From: Roseococcus sp.
GTDB lineage: Bacteria; Pseudomonadota; Alphaproteobacteria; Acetobacterales; Acetobacteraceae
DNA length: 48,645 bases
Reading direction: 5' to 3'
NCBI GenBank assembly: GCA_026414745.1
Contig: JAOAIK010000023.1
Span: forward strand, 1 to 48,645
Numbering within the stretch: the stretch's first letter is position 1; every line of letters begins with the position of its first letter. This document shows positions 18,207 through 25,987 of this stretch, one piece after another. The notes under the pieces were generated by a model. It saw nothing but the letters and a program-made list of their open reading frames with translations. It had not been told where the DNA came from and did no database searches. The translations under genes and the position numbers were made by a program.

Positions 18207-18797
18207 CTATTCCGTCGGCGCGGGGGCGGGCTCGGCCGGCTGGCCGGCCACCACCACCAGGGCGGGCTTGAGCAGCCGTCCGTTCAGCGCCCAGGCGCTG
18301 GACCAGGCCTGCAGCACCGTCCCGGGGGCGACGCCCTCGGGCGCGGGCGCCTCGCTCATCGCCTGGTGCCACTCGGGATCGAAAGGCAGGCCCAGCGCCG
18401 GCTTGCGCACCACCCCATTGGCCTCGAGGCGCTGGAGGAGGAAGCGCTCCACCCCCTCGAAGCCGCCGCGCATCCTGGCGATGATCTCAGGCTCGTCCTC
18501 GGCGGGCGGGGGCAGCAGGTCGAGGCCGCGGCGGAGGTTCTCGGCGGCCTCCACGAGGTCGGCGGCGAATTTCTGGATGGCGAAGTTGCGCGCCCTCTCC
18601 ACCTCGTCGCGCGCGCGGTTGCGGGTGTTCTGCACCTCGGCCTCGGCGCGCAGCCAGCGGTCGCGCATCTCCGCGAGCTCGGCCTCCAGCGCGGCGATGC
18701 GGCTTTCCGGGCCCGGCTCCGCCGCAGGCTCCGGCGCGCCCTGCGGCGCGGGCTCGGGTACGGCCTGCGGGGGCGGCGTGTTCGGATCCGTGCTCAT
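18207..18797 (-). CDS. grpE: Nucleotide exchange factor GrpE
   Basis: A 196-aa GrpE, the ADP/ATP exchange factor for DnaK. It has an acidic, proline-rich N-terminal tail (1-30), a long coiled coil with the RDRWLRAEAEVQNTRNRARDEVERARNFA block, and the C-terminal beta domain with FDPEWHQAMSE. It lies 32 nt downstream of hrcA on the same strand, the common HrcA-GrpE arrangement of alphaproteobacteria. It converges with the cation transporter with 3 nt between stops. Confidence 0.96.
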   Translation of the reverse strand: MSTDPNTPPPQAVPEPAPQGAPEPAAEPGPESRIAALEAELAEMRDRWLRAEAEVQNTRNRARDEVERARNFAIQKFAADLVEAAENLRRGLDLLPPPAEDEPEIIARMRGGFEGVERFLLQRLEANGVVRKPALGLPFDPEWHQAMSEAPAPEGVAPGTVLQAWSSAWALNGRLLKPALVVVAGQPAEPAPAPTE

Positions 18798-18829
18798 GGT
18801 CGTTCAGGTAGTCGGGCGCGCGGCCGCGA

Positions 18830-19900
18830 TCAACCCAGCAGCCGGCCGATCACCCGGGCGGTGTAGTCCACCACCGGGATCACCTTGCCGTAGTTCAGCC
18901 GCGAGGGGCCGATCACGCCGATGGCGCCGACGATGCGCTCCTGCGCGTTGCGGAAGGGGGCCACCACGACGGAGAGGCCGGCGCTGGAGAACAGCCCGCT
19001 TTCCGCGCCGATGAAGATCTGCACCCCCTCGCCGCGCTGGGCGAGTTCGAGCAGGCGCAGCGTGGTCTCCTGCGCCTCCAGCCGCTCGAACAGCGCCTGG
19101 ATCTCCTGCACGCGCGCGAGGTTCTCGATGTTCTCGAGCAGCCGCGCCTGGCCGCGCAGGATCAGCGCCCCCGCCCCGCCCCCGGCCCAGGTGGCCAGCC
19201 CGGCCTCGATCACCTGGGTGGTGAGGGCGTCGAGCGCGGTGCGGTTGGCGGCGATCTCCTGCGCCACCAGCCCGCGCGCCTCCTCGAGCGTGCGGCCGGC
19301 GAGGCGGGCGTTGAGGTAGTTCCCCGCCTCCACCAGCGCCGAGGGCGGCAGCCCCTCCGGCACCTCGATCACCCGGTTCTCCACCCGTCCGTCGGCCTGC
19401 ACCAGCACCACCAGCGCCCGGCCGGGGCCGAGGGGGACGAACTCGATGTGGCGCAGCGGCGCCTCGCTCTTCGGGGCGACGACCAGCCCCGCCGCGCCGG
19501 CGAGGCCGGAGAGCATCTGCCCCGCCTCGGCCAGCGTCTCCTGCAGGCTGCGGCCATGCGCGGCGCAGCGCGCGGCGATGGCCTCGCGCTCCTCCTCCGA
19601 GAGGTCGCCGAACTCCAGCAGCCCGTCCACGAAGAGGCGCAAGCCCCGCTCGGTGGGCAGGCGGCCGGCGGAGGTGTGCGGCGCGTAGAGCAGGCCGGCC
19701 TCCTCCAGATCCGCCATCACGTTGCGGATGGAGGCGGGCGAGAGGTTGAGCGGCAGCCGGCGCGAGAGGGTGCGGCTGCCCACCGGCTCGCCGGTCTGGA
19801 CATAGACCTCGATGAGTTCGCGCAGCACCGCCGTGGCCCGCTGGTCGAGCCCCGAGGCGGCGGCGATGGGCGGGGTGCCCGGCGTGAGGGGCGTGTTCAT
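18830..19900 (-). CDS. hrcA: Heat-inducible transcriptional repressor HrcA
   Basis: A 356-aa HrcA. The N-terminal winged helix contains VLRELIEVYVQTGEPVGSRT and SPASIRNVMADLEEAGLL. The GAF-like effector domain and the C-terminal SGLFSSAGLSVVVAPFRN and IGVIGPSRLNYGKVIPVVDY blocks are all present. It represses chaperonin genes at CIRCE operators; no CIRCE (TTAGCACTC-N9-GAGTGCTAA) is visible upstream of this operon. The ATG follows GGCAGGAGC. Confidence 0.97.
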   Translation of the reverse strand: MNTPLTPGTPPIAAASGLDQRATAVLRELIEVYVQTGEPVGSRTLSRRLPLNLSPASIRNVMADLEEAGLLYAPHTSAGRLPTERGLRLFVDGLLEFGDLSEEEREAIAARCAAHGRSLQETLAEAGQMLSGLAGAAGLVVAPKSEAPLRHIEFVPLGPGRALVVLVQADGRVENRVIEVPEGLPPSALVEAGNYLNARLAGRTLEEARGLVAQEIAANRTALDALTTQVIEAGLATWAGGGAGALILRGQARLLENIENLARVQEIQALFERLEAQETTLRLLELAQRGEGVQIFIGAESGLFSSAGLSVVVAPFRNAQERIVGAIGVIGPSRLNYGKVIPVVDYTARVIGRLLG

Positions 19901-19963
19901 GCTCCTGCCAGAGGTTGGGAAGCGACGGCCCCCGGGTCAACCCGCTTGTGCGCGCCGCCCTGC

Positions 19964-20611
19964 ATGACGAAGCTGCCTGCCATGCGGGGCGGCGGGACGC
20001 GCTGGGTGGTCTTCGACGTGGGCGGCGTGCTCGTCAACGAGGCGCGGCTGTGGCGCGGCTGGGCGGCGCGCCTGGGCATGCAGGAGGCCGAGCTCCTCGC
20101 CGCCCTGCGCGCCGGGATCGCCGCCGGCAACGGCATCGGCGGCACGCTGCGGGCGCTGGCGCCCGGCCTCGACCTGCGCGCCGAGCGCGCCCGGCTGGCG
20201 CGGCTCGAAATCCCCGAGGAGGCGGACCTCTACCCCGATGTGCGCCCCGCCATCGTCGCGTTGCGGCGGGCCGGGGTGCGAATCGGCATCGCCGGGAACC
20301 AGCCGCCCGGGGTGGCCGAGGCCCTGGCGCGGCTCGGCCTCGGCGCCGCGTTCATCGCCACCTCGGCCACCTGGGGCGTGGCCAAGCCCGATCCGCGCTT
20401 CTTCGTCCGCGTGCGGGAGGCGACGGGCGCGCCGCCCGAACGGATCGCCTATGTCGGCGACCGGCTGGACAATGACGTGGCCCCCGCCCGCGCCGCGGGG
20501 CTGCGCGCCCTCTTCCTGCCGCGCGGCCTCTGGGGCGAGCTGCATGACGCCGAGGCGCACGGGGCGGAGCGCCTGGCCTCGCTCCTCGAGCTGCCGGCGC
20601 GGCTTTCCTGA
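19964..20611 (+). CDS. HAD-superfamily hydrolase
   Basis: A 215-aa HAD phosphatase-like protein. Motif I is VVFDVGGVL (nucleophile Asp, with Gly where many HADs have the second Asp), motif II is IGIAGNQP, motif III is the Lys of VAKPDPRFF, and motif IV is YVGDRLDNDV. The cap is a small helical insert after motif I. Two Mets, at 19964 and 19982, are possible starts; neither has a strong ribosome site, and both keep all motifs. Divergent from hrcA. Substrate unknown. Confidence 0.87.
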   Translation: MTKLPAMRGGGTRWVVFDVGGVLVNEARLWRGWAARLGMQEAELLAALRAGIAAGNGIGGTLRALAPGLDLRAERARLARLEIPEEADLYPDVRPAIVALRRAGVRIGIAGNQPPGVAEALARLGLGAAFIATSATWGVAKPDPRFFVRVREATGAPPERIAYVGDRLDNDVAPARAAGLRALFLPRGLWGELHDAEAHGAERLASLLELPARLS

Positions 20612-20753
20612 GCGCGCCTGCCCGCCGCCTGGGCAACGGCGCCGCGCCTTTGGGCAGCGATGACGCTTGCAGCCCCCCTGCCGGCGCGGCTAGCTGCTTC
20701 CTCCCGGCCCGTCGGCCCCGACATGCTGCGCCACAGAGGCGATGGAGGACAGG

Positions 20754-21773
20754 ATGCGCACTCGTTACCGGATCGAACGGCGCGCGCTGGTCGGCGGCGG
20801 CGTCGCGCTCACGCTGGCCGCGGTGCCGGGCGCGCGCGTGCCCTACGCGCAGCAGCTCGACCGCATCTCCTTCCACACCGACTGGCGGGCCCAGGCCGAG
20901 CACGGCGGCTACTACCAGGCGGTGGCGGCGGGCATCTACCGCCGCTACGGCATCGAGTGCGAGATCCGCATGGGCGGGCCGCAGCAGAACCCCGCCCAGC
21001 TGCTGATCGCCGGCCGGGTGGACGCCATCATGGGCAACGGCTTCCAGGCGCTGAACTTCGTGCGCGAGAACATCCCCTTCCTGTGCATCGGCGCGATCTT
21101 CCAGAAGGATCCGCAGATCCTGATGACGCACGAGGGCAACGGCATCACCCGCTTCGAGGACATGCGCGGCCGCCCCATCCTGGTGGGCGCGGCGGGCCGC
21201 ACCACCTACTGGCCCTTCCTGCGCGCGCGCTTCGGCTTCACCGACGAGCAGATCCGCCCCTACACCTTCAACATCCAGCCCTGGCTGGCCGACCGCATGG
21301 CCATCCAGCAGGGCTTCCTCAGCTCCGAGCCCTTCAGCGCCATCCAGGCCGGCGCGCGGCCGCGCGTCTTCCTGATCGCCGATGCGGGCTACGAGAACTA
21401 CAACTGCACCATCAACGTCAGCCGCCGCATGGTGGAGGAGCGCGGCGACCTGCTGCAGCGCTTCGTCAACGCCACCATCGAGGGCTGGACGCAGTACATG
21501 CGGCGCCAGGACATCGAGGGCGCCAACCGCCTCATCATGCGCGACAACCCGGAAATGACGCAGGAGCGGATCGACTACGCCATCCGCGTCATGAACGAGA
21601 TGGGCATCGTCATGAGCGGCGACGCCGAGCGGCTCGGCATCGGCGCCATGACGGACGCGCGCTGGGAGAGCTTCTACAACGCGACGCGCGACGCGGGCGT
21701 GAACCCGCCGGGCATGGATTTCCGCCGCGCCTATGACCTGCGCTTCGTCAACAAGCGGGTGGGGCTGAGCTGA
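20754..21773 (+). CDS. ABC transporter substrate-binding protein, NMT1/THI5-like
   Basis: A 339-aa periplasmic binding protein of the NMT1/THI5/SsuA group. The N-terminus has a twin-Arg pair (IERRALVGGGVALTLAAVPG) and hydrophobic core, consistent with a Tat or Sec signal ending near YAQ. FHTDWRAQAEHGGYYQAVAAGIYRRYGIE is the typical first ligand lobe of pyrimidine-type binders. The start is the Met with GGAGGA just upstream, not the ATG inside that site. A possible promoter is TTGCAG at 20667-20672 with CTAGCT 17 nt later. It is first in a four-gene unit with ATPase, permease and a CodA-like deaminase. Confidence 0.9.
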   Translation: MRTRYRIERRALVGGGVALTLAAVPGARVPYAQQLDRISFHTDWRAQAEHGGYYQAVAAGIYRRYGIECEIRMGGPQQNPAQLLIAGRVDAIMGNGFQALNFVRENIPFLCIGAIFQKDPQILMTHEGNGITRFEDMRGRPILVGAAGRTTYWPFLRARFGFTDEQIRPYTFNIQPWLADRMAIQQGFLSSEPFSAIQAGARPRVFLIADAGYENYNCTINVSRRMVEERGDLLQRFVNATIEGWTQYMRRQDIEGANRLIMRDNPEMTQERIDYAIRVMNEMGIVMSGDAERLGIGAMTDARWESFYNATRDAGVNPPGMDFRRAYDLRFVNKRVGLS

Positions 21774-21820
21774 GCCCGTTCGACGCTTCCGCCCGCCCTC
21801 CGCTCGTCTCGCTGCGCGGC

Positions 21821-22549
21821 GTGGCCAAGCGCTACGCCACCGGCACCCTGGCGGTCGAGGGCGTGGATCTCGACATCGCGCGCGGCGATTTCCTGGCCCT
21901 CCTCGGCCCCTCGGGCTGCGGGAAATCGACGCTGCTGCGCATGATCGCCGGGCTGATCCCCGCAAGCGAGGGCCGCCTCGACTTCCCCGCCGATGCGGCG
22001 GCGCGGCGCAGCATCGGCTTCGTCTTCCAGGAGCCGACGTTGATGCCCTGGGCCAGCGCGCTGCGCAACGTCGCGCTGCCGCTCGAACTCGCCGGCACCC
22101 CGCGGCGCGAGGCCGAGGCGCGCGCGGCCGAGATGCTCGCGCGGGTGGAGCTCGGGGGCTTCGAGCACGCCTATCCGCGCGCGCTGTCGGGCGGCATGAA
22201 GATGCGCGTCTCCATCGCCCGAGCCCTGGTGACGAAGCCGCGCCTGCTGCTGATGGACGAGCCCTTCGCCGCGCTGGACGAGATCACGCGCTTCCGCCTC
22301 AACGCGGACCTGCTCGATCTCTGGCGCGCCGAGCGCTTCACGGTGATCTTCGTGACCCATTCCGTCTTCGAGAGCGTCTTCCTGGCCGAGCGCATCGTCG
22401 TCATGGCGCCGCGCCCGGGCCGCATCCTGCGCGAGCTCGCCGTGCCGGCGGCCGACCGCGCGGTGCCGGAGTTCCGCACCTCCGCCATCTACGCCGCGCA
22501 TTGCCGCGAGGTGAGCCACGCCCTGGCCGAGGCGATGGGGGGCGCGTGA
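21821..22549 (+). CDS. ABC transporter ATP-binding protein (NitT/TauT type)
   Basis: Importer ATPase with Walker A GPSGCGKST (29-37), Q-loop Gln70, signature LSGGM (122-126), Walker B LLLMDE (142-147) and switch His180, numbered from this GTG. The GTG at 21821 is the only standard start in the open frame. However, the usual first beta-strand (PPLVSLRGVAKRY) is encoded just upstream of it, back to a CTG at 21770 that overlaps the binding-protein stop (CTGA). The real start may therefore be CTG at 21770, adding 17 residues. It works with the flanking binding protein and permease; the permease overlaps its stop. Confidence 0.9.
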   Translation: MAKRYATGTLAVEGVDLDIARGDFLALLGPSGCGKSTLLRMIAGLIPASEGRLDFPADAAARRSIGFVFQEPTLMPWASALRNVALPLELAGTPRREAEARAAEMLARVELGGFEHAYPRALSGGMKMRVSIARALVTKPRLLLMDEPFAALDEITRFRLNADLLDLWRAERFTVIFVTHSVFESVFLAERIVVMAPRPGRILRELAVPAADRAVPEFRTSAIYAAHCREVSHALAEAMGGA

Positions 22550-23340
22550 TGCGGGCCACGCGGCTGCTGCGCTGGATGGCGCCCACCCTGCTCGGCGTCC
22601 TGTTCCTCGCGGGCTGGGAATGGGCGGTGCGCGCCAAGGAGGTGCCGCCCTTCATCCTGCCCGGGCCCGTGCTGATCGCCGAGACCCTGGCGCGGGACTG
22701 GTCCTCGCTCTCCGTCTCGCTGCTGATCACGCTGCAGATCACCTTCGCGGCGCTGGCGGTGGCGGCCTCGCTCGGGCTTCTGCTCGCCGTGCTCTTCGCG
22801 CAGTCGCGCGTGGTGGAGATGAGCCTCTTCCCCTATGCGGTGATCCTCCAGGTCACGCCGATCGTGGCCATCGCGCCGCTGATCATCATCTGGGTGGACG
22901 ATGTGCGCGCGGCGCTGCTGATCTGCGCCTGGATCGTCGCCTTCTTCCCCATCCTCTCCAACACCACGGTCGGGCTGAACAGCACCGACCGCAACCTCGA
23001 GGACCTGTTCCGCCTCTACGGCGCCTCGCGCTGGCAGGTGCTGTGGCGGCTCAAGCTGCCCTCGGCCATGCCCTATTTCCTCGCGGGGCTGCGCATCTCG
23101 GGCGGGCTGGCGCTGATCGGCGCCATCGTGGCGGAGTTCGTGGCGGGCACGGGCGGGCGGGCCTCGGGCCTCGCCTACCGCATCCTGGAGGCGGGCTACC
23201 AGCTCCAGATCCCGCGCATGTTCGCGGCCCTGGTGCTCGTCTCCGGCACGGGCATCGCCATCTTCCTCGCGCTGTCGCTGCTCTCGCACCTGCTGCTGCG
23301 CCGCTGGCACGAGAGCGCCCAGGCCGGAGAGCCGCGATGA
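22549..23340 (+). CDS. ABC transporter permease (NitT/TauT type)
   Basis: A 263-aa inner-membrane permease with about six helices. The EAA-like loop is RLYGASRWQVLWRLKLPSAMPYFLAGLRIS. The start is in a TGATG overlap with the ATPase stop; an earlier in-frame ATG falls inside that gene. The membrane half of the importer probably forms a homodimer. It is followed by the CodA-like amidohydrolase with a 4-nt ATGA overlap. Confidence 0.94.
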   Translation: MRATRLLRWMAPTLLGVLFLAGWEWAVRAKEVPPFILPGPVLIAETLARDWSSLSVSLLITLQITFAALAVAASLGLLLAVLFAQSRVVEMSLFPYAVILQVTPIVAIAPLIIIWVDDVRAALLICAWIVAFFPILSNTTVGLNSTDRNLEDLFRLYGASRWQVLWRLKLPSAMPYFLAGLRISGGLALIGAIVAEFVAGTGGRASGLAYRILEAGYQLQIPRMFAALVLVSGTGIAIFLALSLLSHLLLRRWHESAQAGEPR

Positions 23341-24677
23341 TGCAGGCCCTGCGCGCCGCGCTGCGCGAGGCGGGCGCGCGCTTCTGGCTGCGCGACGCGC
23401 GCGTGCCGGCGAGCCTCGCCGAAGGCGCGCCCGCCACCCCCGACGCGCAGGACCTGCTGCGCCTCGATGTGCGGATCGAGGAGGGGCGCATCGCCGCCCT
23501 CGCCCCCGCCGGCAGCGCGCCCGAGGGCGTGTCGCTCGAGGGCGGGCAGCTCTGGCCCGGCTTCGTGGACGCGCACACCCATCTCGACAAGGGGCATATC
23601 TGGCCGCGCACGGCCAACGCCACCGGGGATTTCGCCGGGGCGCTGGAGGCGGTGACGCGCGACCGCGGCGCGGCCTGGACGGCCGAGGACATCGCCGCCC
23701 GCGCCGATTTCGCCCTGCGCTGCGCGCTGGCGCACGGCACGGTGGCGATCCGCACCCACCTCGACAGCTACCTGCCGCACGCGCACACCACCTGGCGCGT
23801 GTTCCGCGAGCTGCGCGCGGCCTGGGCGGGGCGCATCGCGCTGCAGCTCGTCTCCATCGCGCCGCTCGACCGCTTCGCCGGCCCCGAGGGCGAGGAGCTG
23901 GCCGATCTGGTGGCGGAGTCGGGCGGGGTGCTCGGCATGGTCACGCGGCTCTCGGGCGGCGTGCACGACGCGCTGCCGCCCGACTACGTGCCGATGCTGG
24001 AGCGCTTCTTCGCGCTGGCCGAGGCGCGCGGCCTCGACCTCGACCTGCATGTGGACGAGAGCGGCGAGCAGGGCGCGCGCGGCCTGCGCGAGATCGCGCT
24101 GGTCGCGCTGCGGCGGAGGTTCCGCGGCCGCATCCAGGTGGGCCACTGCTGCTCGCTGGCCGTGCAGCCGGAAGACTTCGCGCGCGAGACCATCGCGCGG
24201 GTGGCCGAGGCCGGGATCGACGTGGTCAGCCTGCCCCTCTGCAACATGTACCTGCAGGACCGCGCGCCGGGCCGCACCCCGCGCTGGCGCGGCGTGACGC
24301 TGCTGCACGAGATGCGCGCGGCGGGGATCACCGTCTCGGTCGCCTCGGACAACACGCGCGATCCCTTCTACGCCTATGGCGACCTCGACATGGTGGAGGT
24401 GTTCCGCGAGGCCACGCGCATCCTCCACCTCGACCATCCGCCGGCCGGCTGGGCCGCCACGGCGGGGCGCAACCCGGCGCGCGCCATGGGGATTGCGGCC
24501 GGCGTGCTGCGCGTCGGCGCGCCGGCCGATCTCGTGCTGTTCCGCGCGCGCGGGATGACGGAGTGGCTCGCGCGCCCGCAGGCCGACCGCATCGTGCTGC
24601 GCGCCGGCCGCGTGCTGGACGCCGCGCCGCCCGATCACCGCGAGCTCGATCCGCTCTTCGCGGGCGCGGTGGGATGA
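23337..24677 (+). CDS. CodA-like amidohydrolase (cytosine deaminase family)
   Basis: A 446-aa metal-dependent hydrolase of the cytosine deaminase branch. Metal ligands H80 and H82 are in VDAHTHLDKG. A H-x-x-E pair (LHVDESGE), a second His (QVGHCCSLA) and the catalytic Asp in SDNTRDPFYAYGDLDM all match the order in E. coli CodA. Translationally coupled to the permease, it likely deaminates the imported base. The family also includes isoguanine, creatinine and N-isopropylammelide-type deaminases, so cytosine is probable but not proven. Confidence 0.88.
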   Translation: MMQALRAALREAGARFWLRDARVPASLAEGAPATPDAQDLLRLDVRIEEGRIAALAPAGSAPEGVSLEGGQLWPGFVDAHTHLDKGHIWPRTANATGDFAGALEAVTRDRGAAWTAEDIAARADFALRCALAHGTVAIRTHLDSYLPHAHTTWRVFRELRAAWAGRIALQLVSIAPLDRFAGPEGEELADLVAESGGVLGMVTRLSGGVHDALPPDYVPMLERFFALAEARGLDLDLHVDESGEQGARGLREIALVALRRRFRGRIQVGHCCSLAVQPEDFARETIARVAEAGIDVVSLPLCNMYLQDRAPGRTPRWRGVTLLHEMRAAGITVSVASDNTRDPFYAYGDLDMVEVFREATRILHLDHPPAGWAATAGRNPARAMGIAAGVLRVGAPADLVLFRARGMTEWLARPQADRIVLRAGRVLDAAPPDHRELDPLFAGAVG

Positions 24678-24683
24678 GCTCAC

Positions 24684-24732
24684 GCCAGCGGCCGCTTGCT
24701 CCGACTCTCCGGCAGGCGGTGCGGCCGCTGGC
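24684..24732. terminator. Inverted repeat between convergent genes
   Basis: GCCAGCGGCCGC (24684-24695) and GCGGCCGCTGGC (24721-24732) are perfect 12-bp arms around a 25-nt loop. They begin 6 nt after the amidohydrolase stop and lie before the convergent quinone reductase. A bidirectional terminator is the likely role; there is no T-tract. The rest of the 128-nt gap (24733-24805) shows nothing recognisable. Confidence 0.55.
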
Positions 24733-24805
24733 ATCTCCGTGTTTCGGCGCGCCGCCGCCTGCCAACCCGTCGCGCGCGATCGCTCCGGCCATGCGGCCGG
24801 CCGCA

Positions 24806-25387
24806 TCACCAGGCGGAGAGGCGCCGCGCCACCTTCGCGAGGAACCGCTCGCGCTCCGCCTGGCCGCGGTGGTCCATGCGGTTCAGCGAGAGCCAGTCCA
24901 CCGGGCAGCCCTTCGCCATCAGCCGCCGCACCCCGCCCGCGATCACGCGGCGGTCCGGCCAGCCGAGCCAGGCCAGCAGCCACCAGGGCGAGCCGTAGGT
25001 GGTCACCACGCCCAGGCGGCGGATGTTCGTCAGCCGCGGCTCGATGGCCCCCGCGCCGAGCGTGAAGGTGACGCCGGGCACCCAGACTCGGTCGAACCAG
25101 CCCTTGAGCATGGCCGGCATGCCATACCACCAGGTGGGATAGACCAGCAGCAGCGCCTCGGCCCGCCGGAGCTGCGCCACCTCCGCCTCGATGCCCGCCG
25201 TGTTGCGCTCGAGGTCGTGATAGACGCCGCGCTCCTCGGCGCTGAGCACGGGGTCGAAGCCCTCGGCGTAGAGGTCGCGCAGCTCCACCTCGTGGCCCCC
25301 GGCGCGCAGCGCGCCCAGCGCCGCGTCGCGCAGCGCGGCGCAGAAGCTGTCCTCGCGCGGGTGGCAATAGACCAGCAGCACGCGCAT
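24806..25387 (-). CDS. Flavodoxin-fold NAD(P)H quinone reductase-like protein, copy 1
   Basis: A 193-aa protein with the flavodoxin-like NQO/MdaB fold. It begins MRVLLVYCHPREDSFCAAL (FMN/FAD phosphate loop), continues with RDLYAEGFDPVLSAEER, and has the flavin-binding block YPTWWYGMPAMLKGWFDRVWVPG. It probably reduces quinones or nitro/azo compounds with NAD(P)H. It is head-to-head with a same-length paralogue, start codons separated by 17 nt. The pair sits between a deaminase and two FAD oxidases. Confidence 0.9.
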   Translation of the reverse strand: MRVLLVYCHPREDSFCAALRDAALGALRAGGHEVELRDLYAEGFDPVLSAEERGVYHDLERNTAGIEAEVAQLRRAEALLLVYPTWWYGMPAMLKGWFDRVWVPGVTFTLGAGAIEPRLTNIRRLGVVTTYGSPWWLLAWLGWPDRRVIAGGVRRLMAKGCPVDWLSLNRMDHRGQAERERFLAKVARRLSAW

Positions 25388-25404
25388 GCGCGGAGCCCCC
25401 TCTG

Positions 25405-25986
25405 ATGCGTGTCCTCGTCCTCTTCTCGCATCCCCTGCCCGAGAGCTTCAACGCCGCCGCGCATGCGGCGGTGCTGCGCGGCCTGCGCGCCGCCGGCCAC
25501 GAGGTGGACGATTGCGACCTCTACGCCGAGGGCTTCGACCCCGTGCTCAGCGCCGAGGAGCGCCGCAACTACCACGACCCGGCGCTCAACCGCCGGCGCG
25601 TGGCGGGCCATGTGGAGCGGCTGCAGCGCGCCGAGGCGCTGGTGCTGGTCTATCCCACCTGGTGCTTCTCGCTGCCGGCCATGCTCAAGGGCTGGATGGA
25701 CCGCGTGCTGCTGCCCGGCGTCTCCTTCGAGCTGGTGGACGGGGTGGCGCGGCCCGCGCTCACCCACCTCAGGCGCATCGCGGGCGTCGTCACCTACGGC
25801 CGGCCGCGCTGGACGGCCTGGATGGTGGGCGACCCGCCGCGCAAGGCGGTGACGCGCTATCTGCGGCTGCTCAATGCCGGCCGCGCGCGGGTGGAGTACC
25901 ACGCGCTCTACGACATGAACCGCGCCACGCCGGCGCAGCGCGAGGCCTTCCTCGCGCGGGTGGAGCGGCGCTTCGCGCGGTGGTGA
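25405..25986 (+). CDS. Flavodoxin-fold NAD(P)H quinone reductase-like protein, copy 2
   Basis: A 193-aa paralogue of the divergent neighbour. It shares the opening MRVL-x4-HP, the LYAEGFDPVLSAEER block and the YPTWCFSLPAMLKGWMDRVLLPG block. Differences are concentrated in the C-terminal third (RPRWTAWMVGDPPRKAVTRY), so the two probably differ in substrate or electron partner. The 17-nt gap has to carry both ribosome sites, so promoters must lie inside the opposing coding sequences. The stop is 1 nt from the stop of the convergent FAD oxidase gene. Confidence 0.9.
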   Translation: MRVLVLFSHPLPESFNAAAHAAVLRGLRAAGHEVDDCDLYAEGFDPVLSAEERRNYHDPALNRRRVAGHVERLQRAEALVLVYPTWCFSLPAMLKGWMDRVLLPGVSFELVDGVARPALTHLRRIAGVVTYGRPRWTAWMVGDPPRKAVTRYLRLLNAGRARVEYHALYDMNRATPAQREAFLARVERRFARW

Positions 25987-25987
25987 G

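Noticed and set aside
19901..19963. CIRCE operator upstream of hrcA
   Set aside because: No TTAGCACTC-N9-GAGTGCTAA or near match is present between hrcA and the divergent HAD gene.
20612..20753. Riboswitch (thiamin or purine) before the NMT1-type importer
   Set aside because: No thi-box (CUGAGA) or purine aptamer core could be found in the leader.
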